Part shown: piece by piece, positions 23,193-31,901 of the stretch | Position numbering within the stretch: position 1 is the first letter of the stretch | Layout of the letters: every line of letters begins with the position of its first letter | DNA from: Bacillota bacterium | Lineage (GTDB): Bacteria; Bacillota; Clostridia; Oscillospirales; Ruminococcaceae | Direction: 5' to 3' | DNA length: 33,056 nucleotides | Assembly: GCA_023418925.1 (NCBI GenBank) | Contig: JAEZYS010000015.1 | Span: 1 to 33,056 of the forward strand | The notes under the pieces: model-generated | What the model was told of the DNA's origin: nothing | What the model saw: the letters and a program-made list of their open reading frames with translations, nothing else | The model's database searches: none | Translations under genes and position numbers: made by a program

Positions 23193-23305
23193 GGGAAATA
23201 CCGCACAAAGTCTCGGGCACGTTTCGTCGATTTAAGAAACAGTGAAAATACGTTACTGAGCTTGTTTTGAAAATCGACAGAAACGTATTGTGCGGTATTT
23301 CCCTA
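23191..23305. mobile_element. MITE-like inverted-repeat element (115 bp)
   Basis: TAGGGAAATACCGCACAA (23191-23208) is the exact complement of TTGTGCGGTATTTCCCTA (23288-23305). The ends continue, with a 10-base insertion on the left, through ACGTTTC and GTCGATTT on both sides. There is no coding potential. If the outer TA pairs are target duplication, the repeats are GGGAAATACCGCACAA and the parent would be a TA-targeting IS (IS630 or an IS5 subgroup); that part is inference. It lies in the region upstream of the vWA gene. Confidence 0.75.
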
Positions 23306-23515
23306 GGTAACTCCACCTTAAAAGTATAATAATTAATTGACGAAAACAATAATATATGTTAAAATTACGTTGAAAACAATTTTATTATTTCCCTTAAAAG
23401 TGTAAAATAGTCTTAGTTTCGAGTTGCTTTTTAGCATAGTTATTTGAAATTACTCTATTTACGCTTTCATTTTACATAAAATCTTCTAAAGGAAACCATT
23501 AGGTGAGGTATTTAT

Positions 23516-26065
23516 ATGATGAAAACTGATGACTCCAACAGACAATCTTTTAATAAAAATCTTAACAAAACCCTTCCTCCAATTGAAAAAAAGCCTTCAC
23601 TATCTGACGAATCTGACTTAAAAGATATTGATACCTCTAAAATAAAACTTTCTTCAATGAAGGACAGAGAAAAAATTGAAGGATACGAAGAATTTAAGGA
23701 AAAGGTAGAACAGGTAAAAGATGAAAAACCCGAAGTACAAGAGGATTCTGACGATCTTTTCTTTTCACATAAGGTTGAGAAATTTAAAAAATATGATACT
23801 GTCCATGTAAAAAAGAGAAAGATTATTGCAAGAATCAGCATTGGAGTAATAGCTTGTACTGTTCTGGCTTATGCTTCTGCTTTTGTAAGCTATAAACATT
23901 CCAAAGACGAAATCATCAATAAAATTGAAAGTGGTATCAATAGTCTTACAGGGGAAAATAAGATTATTGCCACCTCGCTTTCTGATGGTCTTATGTCATT
24001 TGAGGAAAAATCAGAATATAACCTTGTTCCATATCTCCTTGACAATGACTGTGATGGTTTATCAGACAGTTACGAGATTAATGAATCAAAGACTGATCCT
24101 TTACTTTCAGACAGCGATAATGACGGAATTTCCGACGGCGCAGAAATCTATTTTGGTCTTGACCCTCTTAAGGACAACGGTGATAAACTGACCGAAGTTT
24201 CAAAAACAATTGAAAACAAAGATGCTGAATTAACTATTAAGGGAAATCCTGATATCTATGGTACATATTTTGAGACAACCGAAAACATAAGTCTTAATGG
24301 TGCAATCGGTTTGATTTCCAATGCATACGAGTTCAATACCAATGCAAAAAATGCAGAAGTAAAATTATCATTAAGCTATAATGATAATATGCTAAACAAA
24401 TGGGATTCTGACAAATCTACTTTGAGTATTCTCAGGTTTGATAATGACAGCAATAAATTTGTTCCGGTTAAATCAACTATAAACAGCAGCAAACGCATTG
24501 TCAGTGCCAATATCTCTGAAAACGGAATTTATGCTCTCGGAGATATTTCTGCAAATGCTGCTGAATATAAAACTCAGGTATTCTTCCTTATTGATAACTC
24601 AGGCTCAATGTTCAGCGAAGAGCTTTGCGAAAATTCAGAAGAAAATGATGTTGACTTCAAGCGTGTTGATTTTGTAGTTAATATGCTTGATCATTTCGAT
24701 GAAAATACTCTCTTTGGTTCAGGAAAATTCACTTCAGATTATACTACATTATCAGAAATCAGTGACGATAAGGAACAGATTAAAAAAGTTGTTGAGGACT
24801 TGAAAACTTATCAGGAGAATTTTACAGGAACAGAAATTGCCGAAAGCATAATCAGATGCTCAAAGGAATTCAACACCGGTAAGGAATACAAGAACTTTAT
24901 TATTGTTCTGACAGACGGAATGCCATCTAAAATAAATCATAAAAATGAGCAGAGGGTAAGGGATCTGTGTGTCGAGAACAATATTACTGTTATTACTATC
25001 GGTCTTGGAAAAACTCTCGACACATCTTACCTCAGCTCAATCGCAGATGACACAAACGGTATGTATTTCAACGCAACAAATGCTGAAGCACTTGAAAATA
25101 TCTATAATAAAATTCAAAGTTTTACAACATATAACCATGTTGAAGTTTCAGAAGAAATAAAGGATACAGACAACACTGATACAGTTAAATCAGCGGTTAT
25201 TGCTGATAGTGGCTTCAACATTGAGAGCAACGCAATAAAATATAATAATTTCCGTTCATCCAATTCACTTGGCGGAACATCCTTTGGTATCTCACAATTT
25301 GTTTCAAAGTATTATTCCGGCAACCTTGAAACTAATAAAGAAAGCTTTGTAACACAAAGTGGATATACCGTTCCAGGATATGACTTGTCCGATTCAACTC
25401 TTATGGAGGATGAGAGAACTAACCTTGCTGACTGGCATTGCCCAGTTCTTGATGCATATGCAATGCAGACGGCACGAAGCGATAACAGAGATTACTTCTC
25501 AATTAAAGACGGCCACCTCATGTATACAGCAAAAGCAAGAACTATGATCATTCAGAATCAGCTTGGAATTTCCACAATTGACTATGAATTTAAAATTGAA
25601 GATGACAGTAGTATTGAAAGCCTGTTCAGGAAAATTACATTTAACGATATCGCCAGAATTGAAACTGCTGACTGTATCTACATATCCCCCGAAATTTATG
25701 CCGGCCCTGATGCAAATGTCATAAAGGCAATATCATATTATCAGAATATGTATCTTGACAACAATCTTAAATTCCATGATTTCGGTTATGAAGGCGACGA
25801 CGCTTTTAAAGCACTTACAAAGGAATTAAGCGAAGGCAGACCTGCAATACTTACAATAGGAAATAAAACCGTTGTAGGCATAAGACTTCTTAAATCCGAA
25901 GAGTCGGCAAACCAGTATAAAATCGAAGTATACGACTGTGATTTCCCTGGAAAACTGAAATATATAACAATTACCGCCTTTAATATTTTTGATGAAAACG
26001 ATAATGTGGAAAAGCAATATGTTGCATCATACAACGGCGAAAACCAACAGCTCTGCATTTACTAA
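23516..26065 (+). CDS. Membrane-anchored protein with TSP3 repeats, vWA domain and C39-like tail
   Basis: The 849-residue protein starts at ATG 23516 (a second ATG follows directly) behind GGTGAGG. Residues 1-102 are charged and cytoplasmic, 103-125 form one transmembrane helix, and the rest is outside. Residues 175-222 hold thrombospondin-type-3 calcium repeats (LDNDCDGLSD..., SDSDNDGISDG..., LDP). A beta-rich domain (235-345) follows. The vWA domain (353-540) has a full MIDAS: D360-x-S362-x-S364, T437 or T439, D467 (LTDGMP). The C-terminal part resembles the C39-like peptidase domain (GRPAILTIGNK, then YKIEVYDCDFPG), but the usual GHAV histidine is replaced. Ligand binding at the cell surface is likely; the ligand is unknown. 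Confidence 0.82.
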   Translation: MMKTDDSNRQSFNKNLNKTLPPIEKKPSLSDESDLKDIDTSKIKLSSMKDREKIEGYEEFKEKVEQVKDEKPEVQEDSDDLFFSHKVEKFKKYDTVHVKKRKIIARISIGVIACTVLAYASAFVSYKHSKDEIINKIESGINSLTGENKIIATSLSDGLMSFEEKSEYNLVPYLLDNDCDGLSDSYEINESKTDPLLSDSDNDGISDGAEIYFGLDPLKDNGDKLTEVSKTIENKDAELTIKGNPDIYGTYFETTENISLNGAIGLISNAYEFNTNAKNAEVKLSLSYNDNMLNKWDSDKSTLSILRFDNDSNKFVPVKSTINSSKRIVSANISENGIYALGDISANAAEYKTQVFFLIDNSGSMFSEELCENSEENDVDFKRVDFVVNMLDHFDENTLFGSGKFTSDYTTLSEISDDKEQIKKVVEDLKTYQENFTGTEIAESIIRCSKEFNTGKEYKNFIIVLTDGMPSKINHKNEQRVRDLCVENNITVITIGLGKTLDTSYLSSIADDTNGMYFNATNAEALENIYNKIQSFTTYNHVEVSEEIKDTDNTDTVKSAVIADSGFNIESNAIKYNNFRSSNSLGGTSFGISQFVSKYYSGNLETNKESFVTQSGYTVPGYDLSDSTLMEDERTNLADWHCPVLDAYAMQTARSDNRDYFSIKDGHLMYTAKARTMIIQNQLGISTIDYEFKIEDDSSIESLFRKITFNDIARIETADCIYISPEIYAGPDANVIKAISYYQNMYLDNNLKFHDFGYEGDDAFKALTKELSEGRPAILTIGNKTVVGIRLLKSEESANQYKIEVYDCDFPGKLKYITITAFNIFDENDNVEKQYVASYNGENQQLCIY

Positions 26066-26080
26066 ATAAAATAATAATAA

Positions 26081-26128
26081 AATGCTTATATTACGAAAAT
26101 TATTTCTGTGATATAAGCATTTTTATTT
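26081..26128 (+). terminator. Intrinsic terminator after the vWA gene
   Basis: AATGCTTATAT (26081-26091) pairs with ATATAAGCATT (26111-26121), followed by TTTATTT. Confidence 0.8.
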
Positions 26129-26185
26129 CATATTGCATAAAGTTATGCTATAATATATAATTAAAGAATCAAACAGGAGGACAAA

Positions 26186-26752
26186 ATGAGTACAGCTTTA
26201 CTTGATAAACAAACTGAAATAAAACACCCTTCAAGAACAATCAAAGATGACATTCCTGTCTACATACTAGAATTTCTGGTGTTTGCATTTATCGGCTGGA
26301 CATATGAAACAATTTATACTTCAATAGCATGGGGACGTTTTGCGGAAAGAGGTTTTCTGCACTTGCCAATCTGTCCGATATATGGTTTCTTTTCTTTTTT
26401 TATTATCTTAACACTTGGGAAATTAAAATTTAATGTGCCAATTCTTTATATCCTATGCACAGCTTGTATCGGATTGCTTGAATATATAGCATCATACATA
26501 CTTGAAAAATGCTTTAATCTTGAACTTTGGAACTATTCATATATGAAATTTGATATAAACGGAAGAGTATCAGTTGTTATATGCCTGATTTTCGGAGCAG
26601 CATGCATATTCCTGCTGAAAATTCTTCACCCCAAGCTATATAAGCTTTTCAATAAAACCAGCAGTAAAAACCTTAAAATAATTTCTTATTCACTTCTTGT
26701 AATAACAATAGCAGACACGATCTACACAACTATATTTACGTTTTCAAAATAA
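26186..26752 (+). CDS. PF06541-type membrane protein (putative ABC permease-like)
   Basis: The 188-residue protein starts at ATG 26186, 5 bases after CAGGAGG. It has five hydrophobic segments. The blocks FAFIGWTYETIYTSI...RGFLHLPICPIYGF and GLLEYIASYILEKCFNLELWNYS are the full-length signature of the PF06541 family. The gene at 12941 is a shorter, diverged member that keeps only the second block. No biochemical role is proven for this family. It is a single-gene unit between the vWA gene and ackA. Confidence 0.82.
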   Translation: MSTALLDKQTEIKHPSRTIKDDIPVYILEFLVFAFIGWTYETIYTSIAWGRFAERGFLHLPICPIYGFFSFFIILTLGKLKFNVPILYILCTACIGLLEYIASYILEKCFNLELWNYSYMKFDINGRVSVVICLIFGAACIFLLKILHPKLYKLFNKTSSKNLKIISYSLLVITIADTIYTTIFTFSK

Positions 26753-26761
26753 AAAAGAAAA

Positions 26762-26880
26762 GTTCGTAAACCTGCTTGTTTTTCAAAGAAAAAGCATTCG
26801 AGGAGAACGAACATGACCACTCTCTTTTATTGAGGATTAATTTTTCTTGCCTTACAACCAGTCCAGTGGAAAGGTTGTAA
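26762..26880. other. Hairpin-rich 3' region between the PF06541 gene and ackA
   Basis: GTTCGT (26762-26767)/ACGAAC (26807-26812) encloses TTTTTC/GAAAAA around an AAA loop, and TTACAACC (26852-26859)/GGTTGTAA (26873-26880) is a second perfect stem. Neither has a U-tract. A structured 3' end or small RNA is possible; nothing more is visible. Confidence 0.35.
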
Positions 26881-26895
26881 CATAATAGTTACTGT

Positions 26896-26928
26896 ATAAA
26901 AAAAGGGACTGAATCAATCAGCCCCTTT
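26896..26928 (-). terminator. Intrinsic terminator of ackA
   Basis: AAAGGGACTGA (26902-26912) pairs with TCAGCCCCTTT (26918-26928) with one G-U pair; on the minus strand TTTTTTTATAC follows. Confidence 0.85.
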
Positions 26929-26939
26929 AATTTATTTAA

Positions 26940-28148
26940 TTATACATTCTTACCTGTAACAAGAGCGAGTGTATCTCTTGCAATGAGAAGTTCTTCATTT
27001 GTAGGAACAACCCACACTTCAATCTTTGAATCAGGGGTTGAAATCTTTGTAAGCTTGCCATGAATTGTCTTGTTCAAATCTAAATCAATTTTAATTCCAA
27101 GATAGTCCATATCCTGAAGTGCACCTTCACGGATTTCTGAAGCATTTTCACCGATACCGCCTGTGAAGAGTATAGCGTCAACGCCGTCCATAACAGCTGC
27201 ATATGCGCCAATATACTTTTTAATCTGGTAGCAAAGGATTTCACTTGCAAGAGCAGCCTGTTCGTTACCTTCCTTAGCAGCAGCAGAAATGTCTCTGTTG
27301 TCGCTTGATATACCAGAAACTCCGAGGAAACCTGACTGCTTGTTGAGGTAATCGCTCATTTCAGAAGGTGAAAGATTAAGCTTCTTTGCAATGAATGTAA
27401 CAGCAGATGCATCAATTGAACCACATCTTGTTCCCATGATAACACCGTCAAGAGGAGTGAATCCCATTGATGTATCAACAGACATTCCACCCTTTACAGC
27501 AGTAATTGATGAGCCGTTTCCAAGGTGACATGAAACAATCTTGAGATCCTTAATATCTCTGCCCATAGCCTTTGCAAGAGCAGCTGTAACAAAGCGGTGT
27601 GATGTACCATGAAATCCATATTTACGCACATGATACTTTTCATAGACTTCATATGGAAGTCCGAACATGTATGCTTTCTCAGGCATTGTCTGATGGAAAG
27701 CAGTATCAAATACAACTACTTGAGGAACGTTTGCAGGGAGAACCTTTTTGCAGGCTCTGAGAGCAAGAGCATGAGGATGGTTGTGAACAGGAGCTAGTTC
27801 GCTTAAATCATCTATCTGCTGGATAACTTCATCTGTTACAAGTGTAGTCTTGTTGAATATTTCAGCACCCTGAACTATTCTGTGACCAACAGCAGAAATT
27901 TCGCTCATTGACTTGATAACAGCAGCATCACCGGTTGTAAGTACTTCAACAAGTTTTTCAAATGCTTCAGTATGTGTAGGAAAATCGCAGTCTAAATCTA
28001 CTGTTCTTCCGTCAAAGGTTTTATGCGAAATATGTCCGCCTATACCTATTCTGTCACAGTTTCCTTTGGCGATGACACTTTCATCATCCATATTAAGAAG
28101 CTGATATTTTAGTGAAGAACTACCTGCGTTTACTACGAGAATAATCAT
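26940..28148 (-). CDS. ackA: Acetate kinase
   Basis: I choose ATG 28148, which gives MIILVVNAGSSSLKYQ, the standard N-terminus, with GAAAGGA about 10 bases upstream. The frame extends further upstream without an RBS. The 402-residue length is normal. Visible ASKHA-fold motifs are NAGSSSLKY (7-15), the HLGNGSS phosphate loop, GTRCGSIDAS and GGIGENASEIRE near the C-terminus. The enzyme converts acetyl phosphate and ADP to acetate and ATP, the energy-yielding last step of acetate fermentation. The usual partner pta is not in the window. Promoter TTGATT-N17-TAATAT lies 59-87 bases upstream of the start. Confidence 0.96.
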   Translation of the reverse strand: MIILVVNAGSSSLKYQLLNMDDESVIAKGNCDRIGIGGHISHKTFDGRTVDLDCDFPTHTEAFEKLVEVLTTGDAAVIKSMSEISAVGHRIVQGAEIFNKTTLVTDEVIQQIDDLSELAPVHNHPHALALRACKKVLPANVPQVVVFDTAFHQTMPEKAYMFGLPYEVYEKYHVRKYGFHGTSHRFVTAALAKAMGRDIKDLKIVSCHLGNGSSITAVKGGMSVDTSMGFTPLDGVIMGTRCGSIDASAVTFIAKKLNLSPSEMSDYLNKQSGFLGVSGISSDNRDISAAAKEGNEQAALASEILCYQIKKYIGAYAAVMDGVDAILFTGGIGENASEIREGALQDMDYLGIKIDLDLNKTIHGKLTKISTPDSKIEVWVVPTNEELLIARDTLALVTGKNV

Positions 28149-28206
28149 TAATTTAACAATCCTTTCAAAATTTGAGTTTTCCCCTTGACAACAAGGCATT
28201 AATCTA

Positions 28207-28235
28207 ATATTATTACTTTATAGGGTAAAAATCAA
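28207..28235 (-). promoter_or_regulatory. ackA promoter
   Basis: On the minus strand TTGATT (28235-28230), 17 bases, TAATAT (28212-28207). Confidence 0.6.
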
Positions 28236-28274
28236 GACTTTAGTAGTATATTCAGTTTTATGCACAAAAAAGTT

Positions 28275-28302
28275 TTGTATTTGTCTATATTTGTCCTATA
28301 AA
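28275..28302 (+). promoter_or_regulatory. Probable tmcAL promoter
   Basis: TTGTAT (28275-28280), 16 bases, TATAAA (28297-28302), ahead of ATG 28343. It is back to back with the ackA promoter. Confidence 0.45.
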
Positions 28303-28342
28303 ACATAAATATTTTTTGCAAAAGATATGGAGGAAATTTTGA

Positions 28343-29545
28343 ATGAAGACCTACGGCATAATTTGTGAATATAATCCTTTTCACAATGGACACATATATC
28401 AGATTGAGGAAACTAAAAAGCATGGTGCCGACCATATTGTTGCCATAATGAGTGGAAATTATGTTCAACGTGGTGACATAGCTATAATTGATAAATTCAA
28501 GCGTGCTGAAATTGCTGTAAAGAACGGTGTTGACCTTGTAATAGAAATGCCTGTTGTATATTCAATTGCAAATGCTGAAATGTTTGCACGCTGCGGAGTT
28601 ATGATGCTTTCTGCACTTGGTTGTGTTGACGGAATATCATTCGGAAGTGAATGTGGAAACATTGATATGCTCAAGGAAGCTGCTGAAGCTGCGATTGCAG
28701 TTACAACGCCTGAAAACATCAAGCCACTTCTTGAACAGGGTATGCCTTATCCAGAAGCTATCGAAAACCTTGTAGGGGTACATTATGGTCCGCTTGTTTC
28801 AGACCTGTTTACTTCTCCTAATAACATTCTAGCAATTGAATACCTCAAGGCAATGAAGGTTATGGGGCAGGAGTTTGATGCATTTACAATCAAGCGCAAG
28901 GGTGCTGACCATGACGACGATAAGTTTGCTGATGGTATCGCAAGCGCTTCAAAGCTTAGAGAAATGATTGAAGATGAAGAGGACATTTCCGCATTTGTTC
29001 CTAAGGATACAGTCGATGCAATCGATGAATACAGAGAGAAGCAGCTTCTTGCTTATTTCGACAATATGGAACGACAGATGTTGTACAAGCTCAGAACCGC
29101 TTCTCTTAAGGAAATAGCTGAAACTCCTGATGTTGCACAAGGACTTGAAAACAGAATCTTTGAAGCAGGAAAAATGGCAACCTCCATTGATTCATTCCTC
29201 GATGCAGTCAAGACAAAGAGATACCCAATGGCAAGACTCAGAAGAATACTTCTCAACCTCTTTGTTGGTATCAAGGCTCTTGATCTCCAGTCACCTCCAC
29301 CATATGGCAGAATTCTTGCACTTAATGATAAGGGTGCTGAAATCCTAGCAGCAGTTAAGGAAGCTGAAAAGTCAAGATTTACAATTCCTTTCTCAACAGG
29401 CTTTAAGGAATTTGCAGAAAATCCTAATGCAGTCTGCAGAAGATATATGAATCTCACAGCTGCATCAACTGACATTTACAATCTTGCTTCAAGAACAGTA
29501 AGATCAAGTGCTATGGACTTTGTTGCAAAGGTAGAGAAAATATAA
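28343..29545 (+). CDS. tmcAL: tRNA(Met) cytidine acetate ligase TmcAL
   Basis: The 400-residue protein starts at ATG 28343 behind ATGGAGG. It is a nucleotidyltransferase of the YlbM/TmcAL family: GIICEYNPFHNGHIYQI with the HxGH motif (HNGH, 14-17), SGNYVQRGDIAIIDKFKRAEIA, then DLVIEMPVVYSIANAEMFA. TmcAL activates acetate with ATP and transfers it to C34 of elongator tRNA(Met), making N4-acetylcytidine, which secures AUG reading. It is divergent from ackA, whose product is acetate. The C-terminal helical part (about 240-400) is of normal length. Confidence 0.93.
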   Translation: MKTYGIICEYNPFHNGHIYQIEETKKHGADHIVAIMSGNYVQRGDIAIIDKFKRAEIAVKNGVDLVIEMPVVYSIANAEMFARCGVMMLSALGCVDGISFGSECGNIDMLKEAAEAAIAVTTPENIKPLLEQGMPYPEAIENLVGVHYGPLVSDLFTSPNNILAIEYLKAMKVMGQEFDAFTIKRKGADHDDDKFADGIASASKLREMIEDEEDISAFVPKDTVDAIDEYREKQLLAYFDNMERQMLYKLRTASLKEIAETPDVAQGLENRIFEAGKMATSIDSFLDAVKTKRYPMARLRRILLNLFVGIKALDLQSPPPYGRILALNDKGAEILAAVKEAEKSRFTIPFSTGFKEFAENPNAVCRRYMNLTAASTDIYNLASRTVRSSAMDFVAKVEKI

Positions 29546-29568
29546 GTATTATTGTATATAAAATTAAT

Positions 29569-29605
29569 CTGCACAGTAAAATTCAATTTACTGTGCAGAT
29601 TTTTT
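29569..29605 (+). terminator. Intrinsic terminator after tmcAL
   Basis: CTGCACAGTAAA (29569-29580) and TTTACTGTGCAG (29587-29598) form a perfect 12-bp stem followed by ATTTTTT. Confidence 0.92.
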
Positions 29606-29635
29606 CATATGCCAATCGTTCACTTCAATGTCTTA

Positions 29636-30982
29636 CTAATTATTAATTTCCTCTTTAATCTGATCATTTTTTGTTTCCGATAACTTCTCTGCTTGTGTAT
29701 TAGTTTCATTATTCTGCTCAACAATATCCTTCTTTTTTGAGAAGAACTTTTTCAAATCTATGCTGTTAAATAAATTCTTTGCCTTATGATTACTTTCTCT
29801 TTCAGCAGGCCAGTAATCTTCTGTATCGCAGGATAAAGACTTTTTCCTCAGCAAATGATTTGTAAACTTTGCTACAAGCTCATAAATGACAGCAAACAAC
29901 GGTACACTTAATAACATTCCTGCAAATCCGAACAATCCCCCGCCGACTATAATTGAAAACATAACCCAGAAAGCAGGAAGTCCGGTAGACTCTCCAAGAA
30001 TACTAGGTCCGAGAATATTCCCATCAAACTGCTGGAGTATAATTATAAATATGATAAACGGAATAACCTGGCTTGGGTTTACCATAAGCAGAATAATTGC
30101 ACAAGGAATAGCACCAAAAATAGGTCCGAAGAATGGAATTACATTAGTTATACCAACAATAAAACTTATCAGTACATACATTTCCATATTCATTATTTTC
30201 AAGCAGATAAAGCACAGAACACCAATAATGAATGAATCTATAATTTTGCCCGAAATGAACCCACTTAATGTCCGGTTTGTTGTACTGCAGACATCCAGAA
30301 AGCCCTTACATACTCTCTTTGGAAGTATAGCATATGTGAATTTTTTTGCCTGGGCAAGGAACTTTTCCTTGCTCAGAAGAAGGTAAATTGCAACGATAAA
30401 GCCAATAACACAATCCTTGAAACCAACCAGGAAACTTATTGCTCCATCCTTGATTTTAAGAGCAAAATCTCCGAGTGTAGGCATAATATTGTCAATAAAC
30501 TGCATTACTTTTGCCTGAATTGTTTCAAACTGCTCCTCAATAATAGAGTTAAGCTGAGGGTAATCATCGAGTATTCCATAAAGCCATATTTTCAGTTTTT
30601 CAAAATAAACAGAGCTATTTTCAAATATTTTCATGACACTGTCTATTACCTGCGGCATAATTATTGCAACAAGTGCAGCAATTACTGCAAGAGTAAAAAG
30701 CATAGAAATCAATACGCTAAGCCATTTATCCATCTTTGGATGAGGTTTCTTTTTTCCTGTAAGTAGCCTTATATTGCGTTCAGCAAACACCTGAATAGGG
30801 TTTACAAGAAACGCAATAACAATACCCCAGTTAATAGGGCCAAGAACCTTGAATACCTCCGAAAAAAATCCTGAAACAGCATCAAACCTTGCTGCAATCA
30901 GCAGAATAGCAAGGCAAATGCAGAATGTAATTATGCAATAAACCGAGATGGTTGTGTATTTTTTATTAAAATCAACTTTCAT
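29636..30982 (-). CDS. AI-2E family (PF01594) membrane permease
   Basis: The 448-residue protein starts at ATG 30982; AAAGGAG lies 27 bases away, and a weaker AGGGT is nearer. It has about eight membrane helices. The pair of hydrophobic segments near the start, the large extracytoplasmic loop (about 110-170) and the conserved FFGPIFGAIPCAIILLM and ILGPSILGESTGLPAFWV stretches mark the AI-2E/YdiK/PerM family. Members are linked to autoinducer-2 export, Na+/H+ exchange or small-molecule transport; which applies here is unknown. The C-terminal 60 residues are charged and cytoplasmic. Its promoter is divergent from bioY. Confidence 0.88.
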   Translation of the reverse strand: MKVDFNKKYTTISVYCIITFCICLAILLIAARFDAVSGFFSEVFKVLGPINWGIVIAFLVNPIQVFAERNIRLLTGKKKPHPKMDKWLSVLISMLFTLAVIAALVAIIMPQVIDSVMKIFENSSVYFEKLKIWLYGILDDYPQLNSIIEEQFETIQAKVMQFIDNIMPTLGDFALKIKDGAISFLVGFKDCVIGFIVAIYLLLSKEKFLAQAKKFTYAILPKRVCKGFLDVCSTTNRTLSGFISGKIIDSFIIGVLCFICLKIMNMEMYVLISFIVGITNVIPFFGPIFGAIPCAIILLMVNPSQVIPFIIFIIILQQFDGNILGPSILGESTGLPAFWVMFSIIVGGGLFGFAGMLLSVPLFAVIYELVAKFTNHLLRKKSLSCDTEDYWPAERESNHKAKNLFNSIDLKKFFSKKKDIVEQNNETNTQAEKLSETKNDQIKEEINN

Positions 30983-31060
30983 ATATGTTAATCTACCCTA
31001 AAAGGGCAATTACTCCTTTCCGTAAATTATTTTATTGAAAATAATATCAATTTATATATA

Positions 31061-31089
31061 ATTATACATGATTATATTGTTAAAGTAAA
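31061..31089 (-). promoter_or_regulatory. Promoter of the AI-2E family gene
   Basis: On the minus strand TTTACT (31089-31084), 17 bases, TATAAT (31066-31061). Confidence 0.6.
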
Positions 31090-31108
31090 GCTAATTATTC
31101 AAAAAATC

Positions 31109-31152
31109 TTTTAATTGTCAACCTTTTAAATAAATATTGTTGACAATTAAAA
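31109..31152. promoter_or_regulatory. BirA-type operator of bioY
   Basis: TTTTAATTGTCAAC (31109-31122) and GTTGACAATTAAAA (31139-31152) are a perfect 14-base inverted repeat with a 16-base gap. The form (TTGT-rich arm, 14-16 base spacer) is that of BirA operators in Firmicutes, and the gene served is a biotin transporter. The right arm contains the -35 box. Confidence 0.8.
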
Positions 31153-31168
31153 AGGTGTGTGCTATACT
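31140..31168 (+). promoter_or_regulatory. bioY promoter
   Basis: TTGACA (31140-31145), 17 bases, TATACT (31163-31168), with the BirA-type operator over the -35 box. The leader is about 150 bases. Confidence 0.82.
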
Positions 31169-31193
31169 AAACATCAGAAATAAGAAAGTAGTA

Positions 31194-31242
31194 AAAGTTT
31201 GAAATATAAATCTCTCAGACTTTGTATTTTGTGTTTTTTGTA
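31194..31242 (+). promoter_or_regulatory. Hairpin plus U-rich tract in the bioY leader (possible attenuator)
   Basis: AAAGTTTGA (31194-31202) pairs with TCAGACTTT (31215-31223), nine pairs including one G-U, followed by GTATTTTGTGTTTTTTG. It looks like a weak intrinsic terminator inside the leader. I see no competing antiterminator stem, so this is tentative. Confidence 0.4.
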
Positions 31243-31322
31243 CTTTAACTCAAAATATGCCTAGTTGAATTCAGTTCAGGTTCAAGACAACACAAAACAT
31301 CAAGAAAGGAATGGTCATAATT

Positions 31323-31901
31323 ATGTCAAATACTCAACCAAGTAATCATAGCAAAACCCTAAGTCTTGTATTCTGTGCCTTATTTACAGCCTTGATAGCA
31401 GCAGGAGCGTTCCTGAAGATTCCCATACCGAATATGCCAATAACAATGCAGCTGTTTTTTGTAATTATGTCTGGTCTTTTACTGGGTGCTAAGGCAGGAG
31501 CAGCAAGCGCTCTTGTATATATGATTCTTGGGCTGGCAGGAATTCCGATTTTTACAGCAGGAGGCGGCATAGGTTACATATTCAAGCCAACCTTTGGATA
31601 TATTATCGGTTTTATTTTTGGTGCATTCGTAACAGGGCTTATCGCAAATAAAGAAAAAAGTCCATCATATAAAAGACTTCTTGCTGCAAGTTTTGCAGGG
31701 TTAGCAGTTGTATATACTATAGGAATCATATATTTTTATCTGATAAGAAATGTATACATGTCAGAACCAATAAGTGCAGGAAATGTATTTCTGTATTGTT
31801 TTGTCTTCGTAGCACCTGGCGATATTGTGCTTAATTTCTTAGCTGCATTTCTTGCAAAGAAATTGAAACCTATATTGAACAATCGCTTAACTGCAAAATA
31901 A
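31323..31901 (+). CDS. bioY: Biotin transporter BioY (ECF S component)
   Basis: I choose ATG 31323 (MSNTQPSNHSK), 12 bases after GAAAGGA; an in-frame ATG at 31311 touches that site and is less likely. The 192-residue protein has six hydrophobic segments. The family motif PIPNMPITMQLFFVIMSGLLLGAKAGA, the segment LGLAGIPIFTAGGGIGYIFKPTFGYIIGF and the C-terminal APGDIVLNFLAA are all standard for BioY, which binds biotin and couples to a shared EcfAA'T module. That module is not encoded in the window. The promoter operator points to biotin-dependent BirA control, so the organism is probably at least partly dependent on imported biotin. Confidence 0.94.
   Translation: MSNTQPSNHSKTLSLVFCALFTALIAAGAFLKIPIPNMPITMQLFFVIMSGLLLGAKAGAASALVYMILGLAGIPIFTAGGGIGYIFKPTFGYIIGFIFGAFVTGLIANKEKSPSYKRLLAASFAGLAVVYTIGIIYFYLIRNVYMSEPISAGNVFLYCFVFVAPGDIVLNFLAAFLAKKLKPILNNRLTAK

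Noticed and set aside
24040..24185. Dockerin-like calcium repeats in the vWA protein
   Set aside because: The DNDxDGLSD...DP spacing is that of TSP3 repeats, without the two 22-residue dockerin repeats.
29886..30386. Plus-strand open frame of 166 codons
   Set aside because: Shadow of the AI-2E family gene; no RBS or family pattern.
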